Of a stretch of DNA of 35,466 nucleotides, positions 1 to 6,329 are shown piece after piece (the first letter of the stretch is position 1; every line of letters starts with the position of its first letter). Origin of the DNA: Acidobacteriota bacterium (lineage in GTDB: Bacteria > Acidobacteriota > Terriglobia > Terriglobales > Acidobacteriaceae); NCBI GenBank assembly GCA_028872955.1, contig JAGWNX010000036.1, positions 1-35,466 on the forward strand, read 5' to 3'. The notes under the pieces are model-generated. The model was given only the letters and a program-made list of their open reading frames with translations, searched no databases and had not been told where the DNA came from. Both the position numbers and the translations under genes were made by a program.

Positions 1-168
1 ATTGACATCGCCTTCAAGCAGACTGCTCACGAGCTGGGGCTGCAACTGTGGCGCGCCGAAAGCCTGAACGACTCTCCGCTGCTGGCACAGGCGCTGGCCC
101 AGATTGTTACCGGCCAGTATCAGCCCCAGGTGATTGATGTGATTGCCGCCACAGTTCCGGTGGCCTGA
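1..168 (+). CDS. hemH: ferrochelatase, C-terminal fragment
   Basis: The open frame from base 1 gives 55 residues and then TGA at 166-168; the 5' part lies outside the window. The residues DIAFKQTAHELG, then RAESLND and LAQALAQIV, match the C-terminal end of ferrochelatases, where an 'R..sLNd.p.fi.aLa..v' stretch is common. The enzyme inserts Fe2+ into protoporphyrin IX, the last step of protohaem synthesis. The next gene encodes protoporphyrinogen oxidase, the preceding step, and starts only 22 bases after this stop, which supports the call. Only about a sixth of the protein is visible, so catalytic residues cannot be checked. Confidence 0.8.
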   Translation: MDIAFKQTAHELGLQLWRAESLNDSPLLAQALAQIVTGQYQPQVIDVIAATVPVA

Positions 169-175
169 GGACTTG

Positions 176-181
176 TACACT
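176..181 (+). promoter_or_regulatory. possible -10 box close to the hemG start
   Basis: TACACT lies 9 bases before the hemG ATG, so a transcript from it would start within a few bases of the ATG and be nearly leaderless. No good -35 box is seen. hemG may instead be read through from hemH. Weak call. Confidence 0.2.
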
Positions 182-190
182 GGCGGCACT

Positions 191-1621
191 ATGAAGCGGA
201 TTGCCATTCTTGGCGGCGGCTTTGCCGGCGTCACTGCAGCCTGGGAGCTTGCCCGGCTGACGAGTGCAGGTGCTGACCTGCACATTGACCTCTTTGAAGC
301 CTCCGATCGACTGGGCGGCACCGTGATGACCACCCGCGAAGGTGGGTACGTCATCGAGGAAGGCCCCGACGGCTGGGTGACGGAGAAGCCGTGGGCCGCA
401 CAGCTGGTGCGCGACCTGGGGCTGGAGAGCGAACTGCTGCCCTGCAGCGAGGCCAATCGCCGCACCTTTGTGCTGGTGGGCAGTACTCCTCAAAGCCCCG
501 GTACGCTGCGTGCCATGCCCGAGGGCATGCGCATGATGGTGCCGTCCGATCTTGCGGCAATTGATGCCTGCGACCTGTTCTCTGCCGAGGCCAAGCAGGC
601 GTACCACCACGAACTGCACAGCGCAGAGCACCTGCGCGCTACCGCCCCGGCACAGGACGAGAGCGTCGCCAGCTTCGTCCGCCGCCACTTTGGCGACGAG
701 GTGCTCAACAAAATTGGCGCGCCGTTGCTGAGCGGGGTACTGGGCGGCGACGTGCAAACGCTGAGCGTGCGCTCCGTCATGGCACCGTTTGTGGCCATGG
801 AGCGTGAGCATGGCAGTCTGATCGCTGGTCTCCAGGCTCGTGCGGCGGCACAGGGCAACAAGCCTGCCCCTGCCATCTTTACCTCGTTGCGCAGCGGCGT
901 GGGAACACTGGTCGATCGCATGGTGGCAGCCATTCCTGAGGCCTGGCTGCATCGGAATACGAGCGTCGTCTCGCTGCAACCGGAGGGCGATGGCTGGCGG
1001 TTGCAGTGCTCTGCGGGCGGCGCTGGCCAGCCGCTTGCCTCGGCAGAGCGTTACGACGCGGTGCTCCTGGCCACACCGGCCCACGTCACCAGTCGCCTGT
1101 TAGCATCCATCGACCCGCGCGCCGCCGCGCTGACAGATATGGAGGCCAGCTCCGCCGTCGTCGCCGCATTCGGCCTGTGCGATGGCGCGTCGCTCAACCT
1201 GCCGCAGGGCTTCGGCTTCCTGGTGCCGGAGGGCTCCAGCAGCCGCTTGCTCGCCTGCACGTTTGTAGACCAGAAGTATGCGCACCGCGTGCCCCCGGGC
1301 GGGCGTTTGCTGCGTGCATTCTTTGGGGGTGCCGCTGCGGAACGGCTGATGCGATGCAGCAACGACGAGGTGGCCGCCATCGCCCGCATGGAGCTGGCCC
1401 ACATTCTGGGTCCGCTGCCGGAGCCTGAGATCGTCAAGGTACGCCGCTTGCCGCGCAGCCTGCCCCAGTACTCCGTGGGCCACCTGGAGCGGATGGACGA
1501 GCTTGCTCAGCGCATGGAGGCATGGCCCGGGCTATCGCTGCTCGGCAACGCCTATCGTGGAGTCGGCCTGCCAGACCTGGCGCGTGATGCCCGCGCCGCT
1601 GCGCAACAACTGCTGCGCTGA
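191..1621 (+). CDS. hemG: protoporphyrinogen oxidase (HemY-type flavoprotein)
   Basis: A 476-residue FAD-dependent oxidase that converts protoporphyrinogen IX to protoporphyrin IX, the substrate of ferrochelatase. The N-terminus MKRIAILGGGFAG carries the dinucleotide-binding glycines at residues 8-13, followed by an acidic strand end (LFEASDRLGGT) and the EEGPDGW stretch typical of this family. The C-terminus LLGNAYRGVGLPDLARDA matches the 'GN.yrGvGlpdc' FAD-binding end of HemY proteins. Length is normal (about 450-480). The frame is open from base 143, but the flavin fold begins exactly at the ATG at 191, so that start is chosen. No strong Shine-Dalgarno is visible. It follows hemH by 22 bases and converges with the next gene. 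This is the HemY type, unrelated to the small flavodoxin-like HemG of E. coli. Confidence 0.93.
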   Translation: MKRIAILGGGFAGVTAAWELARLTSAGADLHIDLFEASDRLGGTVMTTREGGYVIEEGPDGWVTEKPWAAQLVRDLGLESELLPCSEANRRTFVLVGSTPQSPGTLRAMPEGMRMMVPSDLAAIDACDLFSAEAKQAYHHELHSAEHLRATAPAQDESVASFVRRHFGDEVLNKIGAPLLSGVLGGDVQTLSVRSVMAPFVAMEREHGSLIAGLQARAAAQGNKPAPAIFTSLRSGVGTLVDRMVAAIPEAWLHRNTSVVSLQPEGDGWRLQCSAGGAGQPLASAERYDAVLLATPAHVTSRLLASIDPRAAALTDMEASSAVVAAFGLCDGASLNLPQGFGFLVPEGSSSRLLACTFVDQKYAHRVPPGGRLLRAFFGGAAAERLMRCSNDEVAAIARMELAHILGPLPEPEIVKVRRLPRSLPQYSVGHLERMDELAQRMEAWPGLSLLGNAYRGVGLPDLARDARAAAQQLLR

Positions 1622-1635
1622 CCGCGGCCGCAACC

Positions 1636-2103
1636 TTACCAGTGGTGTCGCTGCACCACGTGAATCCACTCTTCTGCCGTCAGCAGCACCAACGTCAGGC
1701 CAGAGAGCAGCACCTGCCAGAACTCCTGCCGTTGCTGCTTCGCCTCGCGCTCCGCATCTCTGCGCCACTGCGCGGCAGGGCGATGGCGAAGCCTGCGCGC
1801 CTGCGCCACCACCACCAGACCGAGCACCGCTGAGACCAGCGCAAACAGCATCATCGGAATGCGAATGCTATCGATGTGCAGCGCGTCCATCTTGGCAAAG
1901 ACGCTGGTTGCTGCCGCCAGAGACAGCACGCTCAGCAACAGGCGCGCTCCGCCCAGCCCCACCAGTACGGTGCAAACACTCTGCAACGTAGCCAGCACCA
2001 GACCAGTCCACACGATGGCTCGGACGTTGCTTGTGCCCTGCGCCGCCAGCGAGTCCTGTGTCGTCTCTTCCACCATCACACTCTCCACCTTAGCCTCAGC
2101 CAT
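1636..2103 (-). CDS. small integral membrane protein, last gene of the sigma/peptide operon
   Basis: Encodes 155 residues from ATG at 2103, whose first 8 bases overlap the end of the anti-sigma gene (stop at 2096), implying translational coupling. The soluble N-terminus MAEAKVESVMVEETTQ is followed by about four hydrophobic segments: AIVWTGLVLATLQSVCTVLV, a segment around LLLSVLSLAAATSVF, another around MMLFALVSAVLGLVVVA, and a C-terminal one near VLLSGLTLVLLTA. A basic, Arg/Gln-rich loop (about 105-130) separates the third and fourth. I do not recognise the family. Being last in an operon with an ECF sigma factor and an anti-sigma factor that has no membrane segment, it could be the membrane-side sensor or tether; that is inference from position only. 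Confidence 0.65.
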   Translation of the reverse strand: MAEAKVESVMVEETTQDSLAAQGTSNVRAIVWTGLVLATLQSVCTVLVGLGGARLLLSVLSLAAATSVFAKMDALHIDSIRIPMMLFALVSAVLGLVVVAQARRLRHRPAAQWRRDAEREAKQQRQEFWQVLLSGLTLVLLTAEEWIHVVQRHHW

Positions 2104-2344
2104 GCAGGCTGCGCTGCATCTCATCATCCAGCCTGCGGTGCAGGCGCTCGCTGAACCCCAGAGGCAGACTAAAGGTTCGATCGTCCCCTGTCAGCACCAG
2201 GATATTCCGCGTCGAATCCAGCACGGCCGAGCACACCTCACAGTGGTCCAGGTGCCGCTGCACCTCTTCGCGCAAAGCTTCCTCCAGCGAATCATCCAGA
2301 TACTCTGAAATATGCTCCCAAACGTGCTTGCAGTTTAGAACCAT
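2096..2344 (-). CDS. zinc-finger anti-sigma factor (zf-HC2/ZAS type)
   Basis: An 82-residue protein with the ZAS signature: C5 near the start, then H31-x3-C35-x2-C38 (HLDHCEVC). ZAS anti-sigma factors bind ECF sigma factors and release them on a redox or metal signal; the Cys/His set usually holds Zn2+. The protein is short and has no transmembrane segment, so it is cytoplasmic, unlike many RsiW-type members. Its ATG at 2344 lies inside the end of the sigma gene (10-base overlap), and its own stop overlaps the next gene. The layout sigma, anti-sigma, membrane protein suggests a three-part signalling unit. Thiol ligands make it a plausible direct sensor of copper or oxidant; this is not shown by the sequence. 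Confidence 0.85.
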   Translation of the reverse strand: MVLNCKHVWEHISEYLDDSLEEALREEVQRHLDHCEVCSAVLDSTRNILVLTGDDRTFSLPLGFSERLHRRLDDEMQRSLHG

Positions 2345-2994
2345 AGAAACCTCCGCTTCTCCGGCTTCACCATTCCCTGCAACTGTGGTGCCAGCTCGCG
2401 CTGCAGCATCAGCCGCGCGCGGTGCAGTCGTACCTTTACAGACGGCACGCTGATCGCCAGCGCCTCGGCCGTCTCATTCACACTCAACTCGTCCACGTCT
2501 CGCAACACAAACACCTCGCGGTAGATGGGTGGCAGCGCCGCCACAGCCTGTTGCAGGATGGCCCGCACCTCGTGCCGCTCCACCAGTTGTGACGGCACCT
2601 CGCGCCAGTCGGTCAGCACTGCGGGGGAGACGGTGGCGTGATCGTCACTGTCATCATCCAGCGACTCTGTTCGCTCCGTCTTGCGCCTGCGCAACCGACT
2701 GCGCGCCTCGTTCACCGCAATACTGATCAGCCAGGTACTGAACTTCGCCTCCGCGCGGAAGCCGGCGAGCTTGGTATAGGCACGCAGAAACGCCTCCTGC
2801 GCGGCATCTTCCGCATCGGCGGCATCTTTCACCATCGAGAGCACGATCATGTACACGCTGCGCTCGTAGGGGCGAATGAGCTCGTGAAACAGCTGCGACT
2901 CCCCGGCCAGGATGCGCGCAATCAGCTGCGACTCCTGACGCTGTCTCTCCTCAGCTTCGGCCAGCCTGCTGGGCTCAGGTGCCGTGTTCAACAT
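2335..2994 (-). CDS. ECF-family RNA polymerase sigma factor
   Basis: A 219-residue group 4 sigma factor. Region 2 spans about 40-105 (RPYERSVYMIVLSMV, DAEDAAQEAFLRAYTKL, FSTWLISIAVNEARSR), and region 4 about 155-210 (ALPPIYREVFVLRDVDELS, ISVPSVKVRLHRARLML with the helix-turn-helix). The acidic linker between them is long (SLDDDSDDHATVSP). The start ATG at 2994 has a GGAGG four bases upstream that lies inside the final codons of the DUF2063 gene, whose stop overlaps this start by 7 bases. The sigma factor is therefore probably co-translated with the RiPP maturation enzymes. The next gene is its likely anti-sigma factor. A natural reading is that it drives the peptide operon and the divergent doxX gene. 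Confidence 0.93.
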   Translation of the reverse strand: MLNTAPEPSRLAEAEERQRQESQLIARILAGESQLFHELIRPYERSVYMIVLSMVKDAADAEDAAQEAFLRAYTKLAGFRAEAKFSTWLISIAVNEARSRLRRRKTERTESLDDDSDDHATVSPAVLTDWREVPSQLVERHEVRAILQQAVAALPPIYREVFVLRDVDELSVNETAEALAISVPSVKVRLHRARLMLQRELAPQLQGMVKPEKRRFLWF

Positions 2995-3884
2995 GCAGCC
3001 TCCTGCGCCGGGCAGAGCCAGCCCATAGCCATCCAGTGCTGGAAGGCTGATTGCAGATAGGCGGCGCGCGCCTCGTCCTGCAGCGTGCTGCCTGCAAACG
3101 CCGCTTCAATCGACTCCATCAGGGTGCTGCCACCACGGATCGCACGCAGCAGCTGAAAGTCCTCGCGCGTGATGCGCTTGTAGTAGACGGTGTCTTGCCA
3201 GCGGTGCACTGCCAGAAAGAGCTCCTGTTGCTGCACACCCGACAGGCTGCGCACGCGCCGCACCACGCGAGCCGATGCAGCGTTATTGACCGAGCTGTTG
3301 CTGCTGCCAGCATCGCGTTGCAGTGCAATCAGCGCGTTGTCTACATCATGCTGCAGGGCAAGCAACATGACGTGCGGCTGCAGCCCGATCCGCGTAGCCT
3401 CGTCCACCTCGCCAAGCGCCTCTGGCTGCAGCGAGGGCACGGCGGCCATGTCAAAGGACTCAATGTGCGCCCACTCCAGCCTCAGCATGTCCAGCGCCAG
3501 TGCGGCATACGGCTCCACAAACTGCAGATTGGTGCGCGTCCACGCCTCCAGGTTACGGCCGAGATTGCGCAACGAGAACGACGTGGAGGGATTGGCCTCA
3601 AGGTAGGCACGCATCAGCGCCTGGAAGCGCCGCCGGCCTAGCACGGCCTGCAGCCCGGGGAAGTCCTCTTCAAAGCTGGCAAAGACGCGGAACCAGTACT
3701 GCCGGTTGTAGATCTCCAGGCGCTCAAACGACGAGAGGCGGTCATTCGGTTTGATCCACTGCGCCGCAGTCTCGGCGTTGCTGATGCCGGAGGCGTTGCG
3801 CTGGCGCATCGTCTCCCGCTGCGTCAGCGGCTGCATCACCGCAGCGGCGACGTGGCGCTGCAACTCGGCCAGAGAGGGTCTCAT
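2988..3884 (-). CDS. DUF2063 (HvfC/BufC-like) partner protein of the DUF692 enzyme
   Basis: A 298-residue protein matching DUF2063: an N-terminal helical domain with DRLSSFERLEIYNRQYWFR, then FEEDFPGLQAVLGRRRFQAL and a YLEANPSTSFSLRNLG stretch (about 50-125). In this family the N-terminal domain recruits the precursor peptide, and the protein forms a complex with the DUF692 oxidase, as in MbnC-like and HvfC/BufC proteins. The C-terminal half (about 150-298) is less conserved and may be the second HvfC domain. Its ATG overlaps the DUF692 stop as ATGA (3881-3884), and its own end overlaps the sigma-factor start, so all three are translationally coupled. The name 'DNA-binding' attached to this family is probably wrong; a role in peptide modification is better supported by context. 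Confidence 0.88.
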   Translation of the reverse strand: MRPSLAELQRHVAAAVMQPLTQRETMRQRNASGISNAETAAQWIKPNDRLSSFERLEIYNRQYWFRVFASFEEDFPGLQAVLGRRRFQALMRAYLEANPSTSFSLRNLGRNLEAWTRTNLQFVEPYAALALDMLRLEWAHIESFDMAAVPSLQPEALGEVDEATRIGLQPHVMLLALQHDVDNALIALQRDAGSSNSSVNNAASARVVRRVRSLSGVQQQELFLAVHRWQDTVYYKRITREDFQLLRAIRGGSTLMESIEAAFAGSTLQDEARAAYLQSAFQHWMAMGWLCPAQEAAC

Positions 3885-4747
3885 CGCACAGCCTCCAGCT
3901 CCACCTGCTCCGGTGCGGCCTGCAGCAGATAGCGGTTCGCCTTGAGCGCCTCCGCATGCACTTCGTCAAAGGTGGGGATGTTGTCGTCCCACTCCAGCAG
4001 AGTGGCCGTGGGCCCGCAGCGCTCAATCGCCCGTGCGTACAGCGCCCACACCGGGTCCAGCACAGGATGATCGTGCGTATCGAGGATGTACTTTTCAAAT
4101 TTGGAGTGGCCGGCGATGTGGATCTGCGCGACGCGCTCGGCAGGCACCGCATCCACATAGGTGCGCGCATCGAAGCTGTGATTCTGCGAGGAGACGTAGA
4201 TGTTATTCACATCCAGCAGAATGCCGCAGTCGGCGCGCTCCACTACCTCGTTCAGAAACTCCCACTCGGTCATCTCAGAGACGTGGTACTCGGCGTAGCT
4301 GCTCACATTCTCCACCGCCACCGGCACCTCGACGAAGTCCTGCACCTGGCGAATCTTCTCTGCCGTCCACTGCGCGGCCTCAAACGTGTAGGGCATGGGC
4401 AACAGATCATGCGTGTATCGCCCATCCACGCTACCCCAGCACAGATGGTCCGAGAGCCACGGAGTGCCTGTACGGCGAACCAGTTGCTTCAACCGCTTCA
4501 GATGCTCGCGGTTCAACGGCTCGGCGGAGCCGAAGTACATGGAGACTCCATGCTGCACGACGCGATATTGCTCCAGGATCTGGTCGAGCACCGTCAGCGG
4601 TCGGCCACCATCCACCATGTAGTTCTCGCTGATGATCTCAAACCAGTCGACGACTGGCTTCTCCTGCAGGATGTGCCGATAGTGCGGAATACGCAGACCG
4701 ATGCCGACACCGTACTCCGTGTATCCGTTGAAGCGGTTGGCTGGCAT
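3881..4747 (-). CDS. DUF692 multinuclear-iron RiPP-modifying enzyme (HvfB/BufB/MbnB-like)
   Basis: A 288-residue TIM-barrel protein of the DUF692 family. Visible family motifs in order: VGIGLRIPHY, DWFEIISENYM, VVQHGVSMYFGS, WLSDHLCW, VAVENVSSY, GILLDVNNIYVSSQNH, QIHIAGH, DTHDHPV and LLEWDDNIP. The His, Asp and Glu residues in these motifs are the iron ligands of this family, and all appear intact. Characterised members (MbnB, HvfB, TglH) use an iron cluster and O2 to convert peptide cysteines into oxazolone-thioamide, thiooxazole or other products. AGAGGAG sits 4 bases before the ATG. The gene follows the Cys-rich precursor after a 127-base gap holding an intrinsic terminator, and overlaps the DUF2063 gene by ATGA. 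Exact chemistry cannot be read from sequence. Confidence 0.93.
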   Translation of the reverse strand: MPANRFNGYTEYGVGIGLRIPHYRHILQEKPVVDWFEIISENYMVDGGRPLTVLDQILEQYRVVQHGVSMYFGSAEPLNREHLKRLKQLVRRTGTPWLSDHLCWGSVDGRYTHDLLPMPYTFEAAQWTAEKIRQVQDFVEVPVAVENVSSYAEYHVSEMTEWEFLNEVVERADCGILLDVNNIYVSSQNHSFDARTYVDAVPAERVAQIHIAGHSKFEKYILDTHDHPVLDPVWALYARAIERCGPTATLLEWDDNIPTFDEVHAEALKANRYLLQAAPEQVELEAVR

Positions 4748-4809
4748 GCGACTCCTCTCTTCAGTTTGGGATGCGTGCCATCCCGGTGCAACGTTGCGTC
4801 AAGCAGGTA

Positions 4810-4855
4810 GAAAAGCTCAGCAGCGGACGGCAGGCTGCACCTTCCGCTGCTGAGC
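4810..4855 (-). terminator. intrinsic terminator/attenuator between precursor and maturation genes
   Basis: Perfect 13-bp inverted repeat, arms 4815-4827 and 4843-4855, with a 15-base loop. Read on the minus strand, the second arm is followed at once by TTTTC (4814-4810). It begins 19 bases after the precursor stop and ends 63 bases before the DUF692 start. It should stop most transcripts after the precursor and let a minority through to the enzymes, as in many RiPP operons. On the plus strand the U-run is absent, so it acts one way. Confidence 0.85.
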
Positions 4856-4874
4856 CCCTTGTTGTGACTCAGAT

Positions 4875-5162
4875 TTAGAGCGACGGCATCTTGGAGCCAT
4901 CGGTGGCGCAACCACCCTTGCCCTTGCAGCTGTTCTTGGCCTTGCAGCCGTTGTCGCTGGACTTGCAGCCGCCCTTGCCCTTGCAGCTGTTCTGGCCCTT
5001 ACAGGCATGCTTATCCTTGCTGTCGGTCGCGACCGCATATGCCGTCTGACCCAGCGCGTTGACGCTCGTCTGCGTCGTGGCAGCGTGCAGTTGTACGGTG
5101 GAACCACCCAGCAGGCCGGTCACAGCCGCGCCCAACATCAGTGCCTTCATCGACTTCGTCAT
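4875..5162 (-). CDS. secreted Cys-rich precursor peptide (bufferin/HvfA-like RiPP)
   Basis: A 95-residue protein with a Sec signal peptide (MTKSMKALMLGAAVTGLLGG, probable cleavage after LHA at 27), a short spacer, and a Cys/Lys/Gly core at 52-88. Six Cys at 54, 60, 66, 73, 79 and 85 form two copies of C-K-x-x-N-S-C-K-G-K-G-G-C offset by 19 residues. The tail ends DGSKMPSL. No other Cys is present. The N-S-C-K-G-K/Q-G pattern resembles the non-DUF2282 class of bufferin precursors (BufA2-like, from memory). The DUF692 and DUF2063 proteins downstream probably modify the Cys residues before or during export, giving a periplasmic metal (copper) ligand. AGGAG lies 8-9 bases upstream of the ATG. The first gene of the operon, with a terminator just after it, fits high precursor expression. 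Confidence 0.88.
   Translation of the reverse strand: MTKSMKALMLGAAVTGLLGGSTVQLHAATTQTSVNALGQTAYAVATDSKDKHACKGQNSCKGKGGCKSSDNGCKAKNSCKGKGGCATDGSKMPSL
4915..4993 (-). repeat. 57-bp-spaced tandem repeat inside the precursor gene
   Basis: A 22-base perfect match (4915-4936 and 4972-4993) offset by 57 bases, i.e. 19 codons, encodes the duplicated N-S-C-K-G-K-G core. The near-identity of the DNA suggests a recent in-frame duplication of a three-Cys module. Confidence 0.85.
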
Positions 5163-5210
5163 GATCTAGTTCTCCTGTTGCAGCATGCCGGGTCTCGGCA
5201 TCTGTTGTCC

Positions 5211-5241
5211 GGTTAGAAGCACCTTGGAACAGTTGGTTACA
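5211..5241 (-). promoter_or_regulatory. putative ECF-type promoter of the precursor operon
   Basis: On the minus strand TGTAAC (5241-5236), 18 bases, then TCTAACC (5217-5211), 48 bases before the precursor ATG. The same two blocks stand before the divergent doxX gene at nearly the same distance. TGTAAC resembles GTAAC-type -35 elements used by ECF sigma factors; the spacing of 18 is slightly long. The adjacent ECF sigma gene is the obvious candidate to read it. Not verified. Confidence 0.45.
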
Positions 5242-5374
5242 GACTGCCCAAAGATTTTTTTGCAGATTGCCGCTCTTGCTGGCAAAGGGTTGTGAGCGGA
5301 TTGTAGATCGAACCCACCGCAGCCGACTTCTCTTCCCCGCAAAATCCACAGCGTATCCTTATCCTCCAATTGCT

Positions 5375-5406
5375 TGTAACGCATCCTGCGGCTTTCGACT
5401 CTAACC
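5375..5406 (+). promoter_or_regulatory. putative ECF-type promoter of doxX
   Basis: TGTAAC (5375-5380), 19 bases, TCTAACC (5400-5406), ending 46 bases before the doxX ATG. It matches the element upstream of the divergent precursor gene in both blocks and in distance to the start, which suggests the two transcripts are controlled together. Confidence 0.45.
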
Positions 5407-5452
5407 CGCAACTCTCGCGAGTGCATCTGCCCAACCAAGGACACTTCAACGT

Positions 5453-5923
5453 ATGCTTGACCGCCTGCAATCCCTGTATGCCCGGCTCGCCTCCACCGCC
5501 GACCTCGGCCGCTCGCCCTTTCTCCTTCTGGTCCGCCTGTACTGGGGCTGGCAGTTTGCGCAGTCTGGCTGGGGCAAGCTGCACAACCTTGACCGCGTCA
5601 CAGACTTCTTTGTGAGTCTCAATATCCCCTTACCCGCCGCGAACGCCCACTTCATCGCCGGGCTGGAGTTCTTTGGCGGCATCCTGCTGCTGCTGGGGCT
5701 GGGGTCGCGCCTCATCGCCCTGCTGCTGACCGCGAACATGCTGGTCGCCTATTGGACCGCCGACCGCGAGGCGCTGTTCTCGTTGCTCAAGGACCCGGGC
5801 AAGTTCTACGCGGCCGATCCGTTCACCTTTCTGATGGCCTCCGCCCTTGTGCTCATCTTTGGAGCCGGCCTCTTCTCCGTCGATACGCTGCTGGCCCGCA
5901 AGGCTACAAGCAACAACAGTTAG
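5453..5923 (+). CDS. DoxX-family membrane protein
   Basis: A 156-residue protein with four hydrophobic segments: around PFLLLVRLYWGWQFAQSGWGK (19-40), AGLEFFGGILLLLGLGSRL (69-87), ALLLTANMLVAYW (88-102) and FLMASALVLIFGAGLFSVD (124-143). The 'GW.Kl' turn after the first helix and the 'E..gGi.LllGl.sR' helix are DoxX hallmarks. DoxX proteins often accompany DUF692/DUF2063 RiPP clusters (a bufD-type partner, from memory), where they may take part in redox supply or export. It is divergent from the precursor operon across a 290-base region in which both sides carry the same promoter-like element. AAGGA lies 11 bases before the ATG. Confidence 0.88.
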   Translation: MLDRLQSLYARLASTADLGRSPFLLLVRLYWGWQFAQSGWGKLHNLDRVTDFFVSLNIPLPAANAHFIAGLEFFGGILLLLGLGSRLIALLLTANMLVAYWTADREALFSLLKDPGKFYAADPFTFLMASALVLIFGAGLFSVDTLLARKATSNNS

Positions 5924-5989
5924 CCCGCACCACCCCGGGCTGCGATGTGTCGCTCCAGGCGACGCAGGCAGCCCGTGGAAATTTATTGT

Positions 5990-6018
5990 TTGCCTGCCGC
6001 GCCCTTTCACGCTACAGT
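5990..6018 (+). promoter_or_regulatory. sigma70-type promoter for the glycine riboswitch operon
   Basis: TTGCCT (5990-5995), 17-base spacer, TACAGT (6013-6018). Spacing is ideal, and the element stands about 110 bases before the first aptamer. The -10 is preceded by GC, like other TACAAT boxes in this window. Confidence 0.5.
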
Positions 6019-6130
6019 GAGGGCAGTTACTCAACGGACAACTCAATGCTGGCATTGCCTGCACCGGACGGTGGCAGCAACCAGGTAGCTTTGTCCCCAC
6101 AGCAGACCGTAATCTGACATGCAGTTCTGT

Positions 6131-6285
6131 AGACACGGGAGAGATTGGAGAACTCTCCAACGCCGAAGGAGCAACCGCCCCGGAAACTCTCAGGCAAAAG
6201 GACCGTGATCTGCACTCAACTTCTGGAGAGAGACACCGAACGGTGTCCGCCGACGGGATAACAATCTCAGGCAAAGGTACAGAAG
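6131..6285 (+). promoter_or_regulatory. tandem glycine riboswitch
   Basis: Two glycine aptamers in series. The first (about 6131-6210) shows the ACGGGAGAGA start, a P3 hairpin around GGAGAACTCTCC, GCCGAAGGAGCAA, and the AACTCTCAGGCAAAAGGAC core. The second (about 6219-6285) has GGAGAGA, a hairpin around ACACCGAACGGTGT, GCCGACGGGATAACAATCTCAGGCAAAGGTACAG with the same core in two pieces, and a P1 stem of CTTCTG (6220-6225) with CAGAAG (6280-6285). Such elements normally switch on glycine-catabolic genes when glycine is abundant, which fits sdaA and gcvP directly downstream. Confidence 0.95.
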
Positions 6286-6329
6286 GGGCGCACTTGCAAG
6301 CGAAGTAGAGCTTGGAAAGGTGTGCGTCC
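6286..6329 (+). promoter_or_regulatory. possible expression platform: hairpin enclosing the sdaA Shine-Dalgarno
   Basis: GGGCGCAC (6286-6293) can pair along all 8 positions (one G-U) with GTGCGTCC (6322-6329), directly before the ATG. The loop holds the GGAAAGG at 6314-6320. The first arm abuts the 3' strand of the second aptamer's P1. This would suit control of translation; it could also be chance. Confidence 0.35.

Noticed and set aside
3956..4810. 284-codon plus-strand frame opposite the DUF692 gene
   Set aside because: Antisense shadow; it also covers part of the terminator stem. The DUF692 motifs are unambiguous.
4905..5005. Repeats in the precursor gene as a CRISPR-like array
   Set aside because: The two-copy repeat is in frame and encodes the Cys modules. 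There are no spacers and no cas genes.
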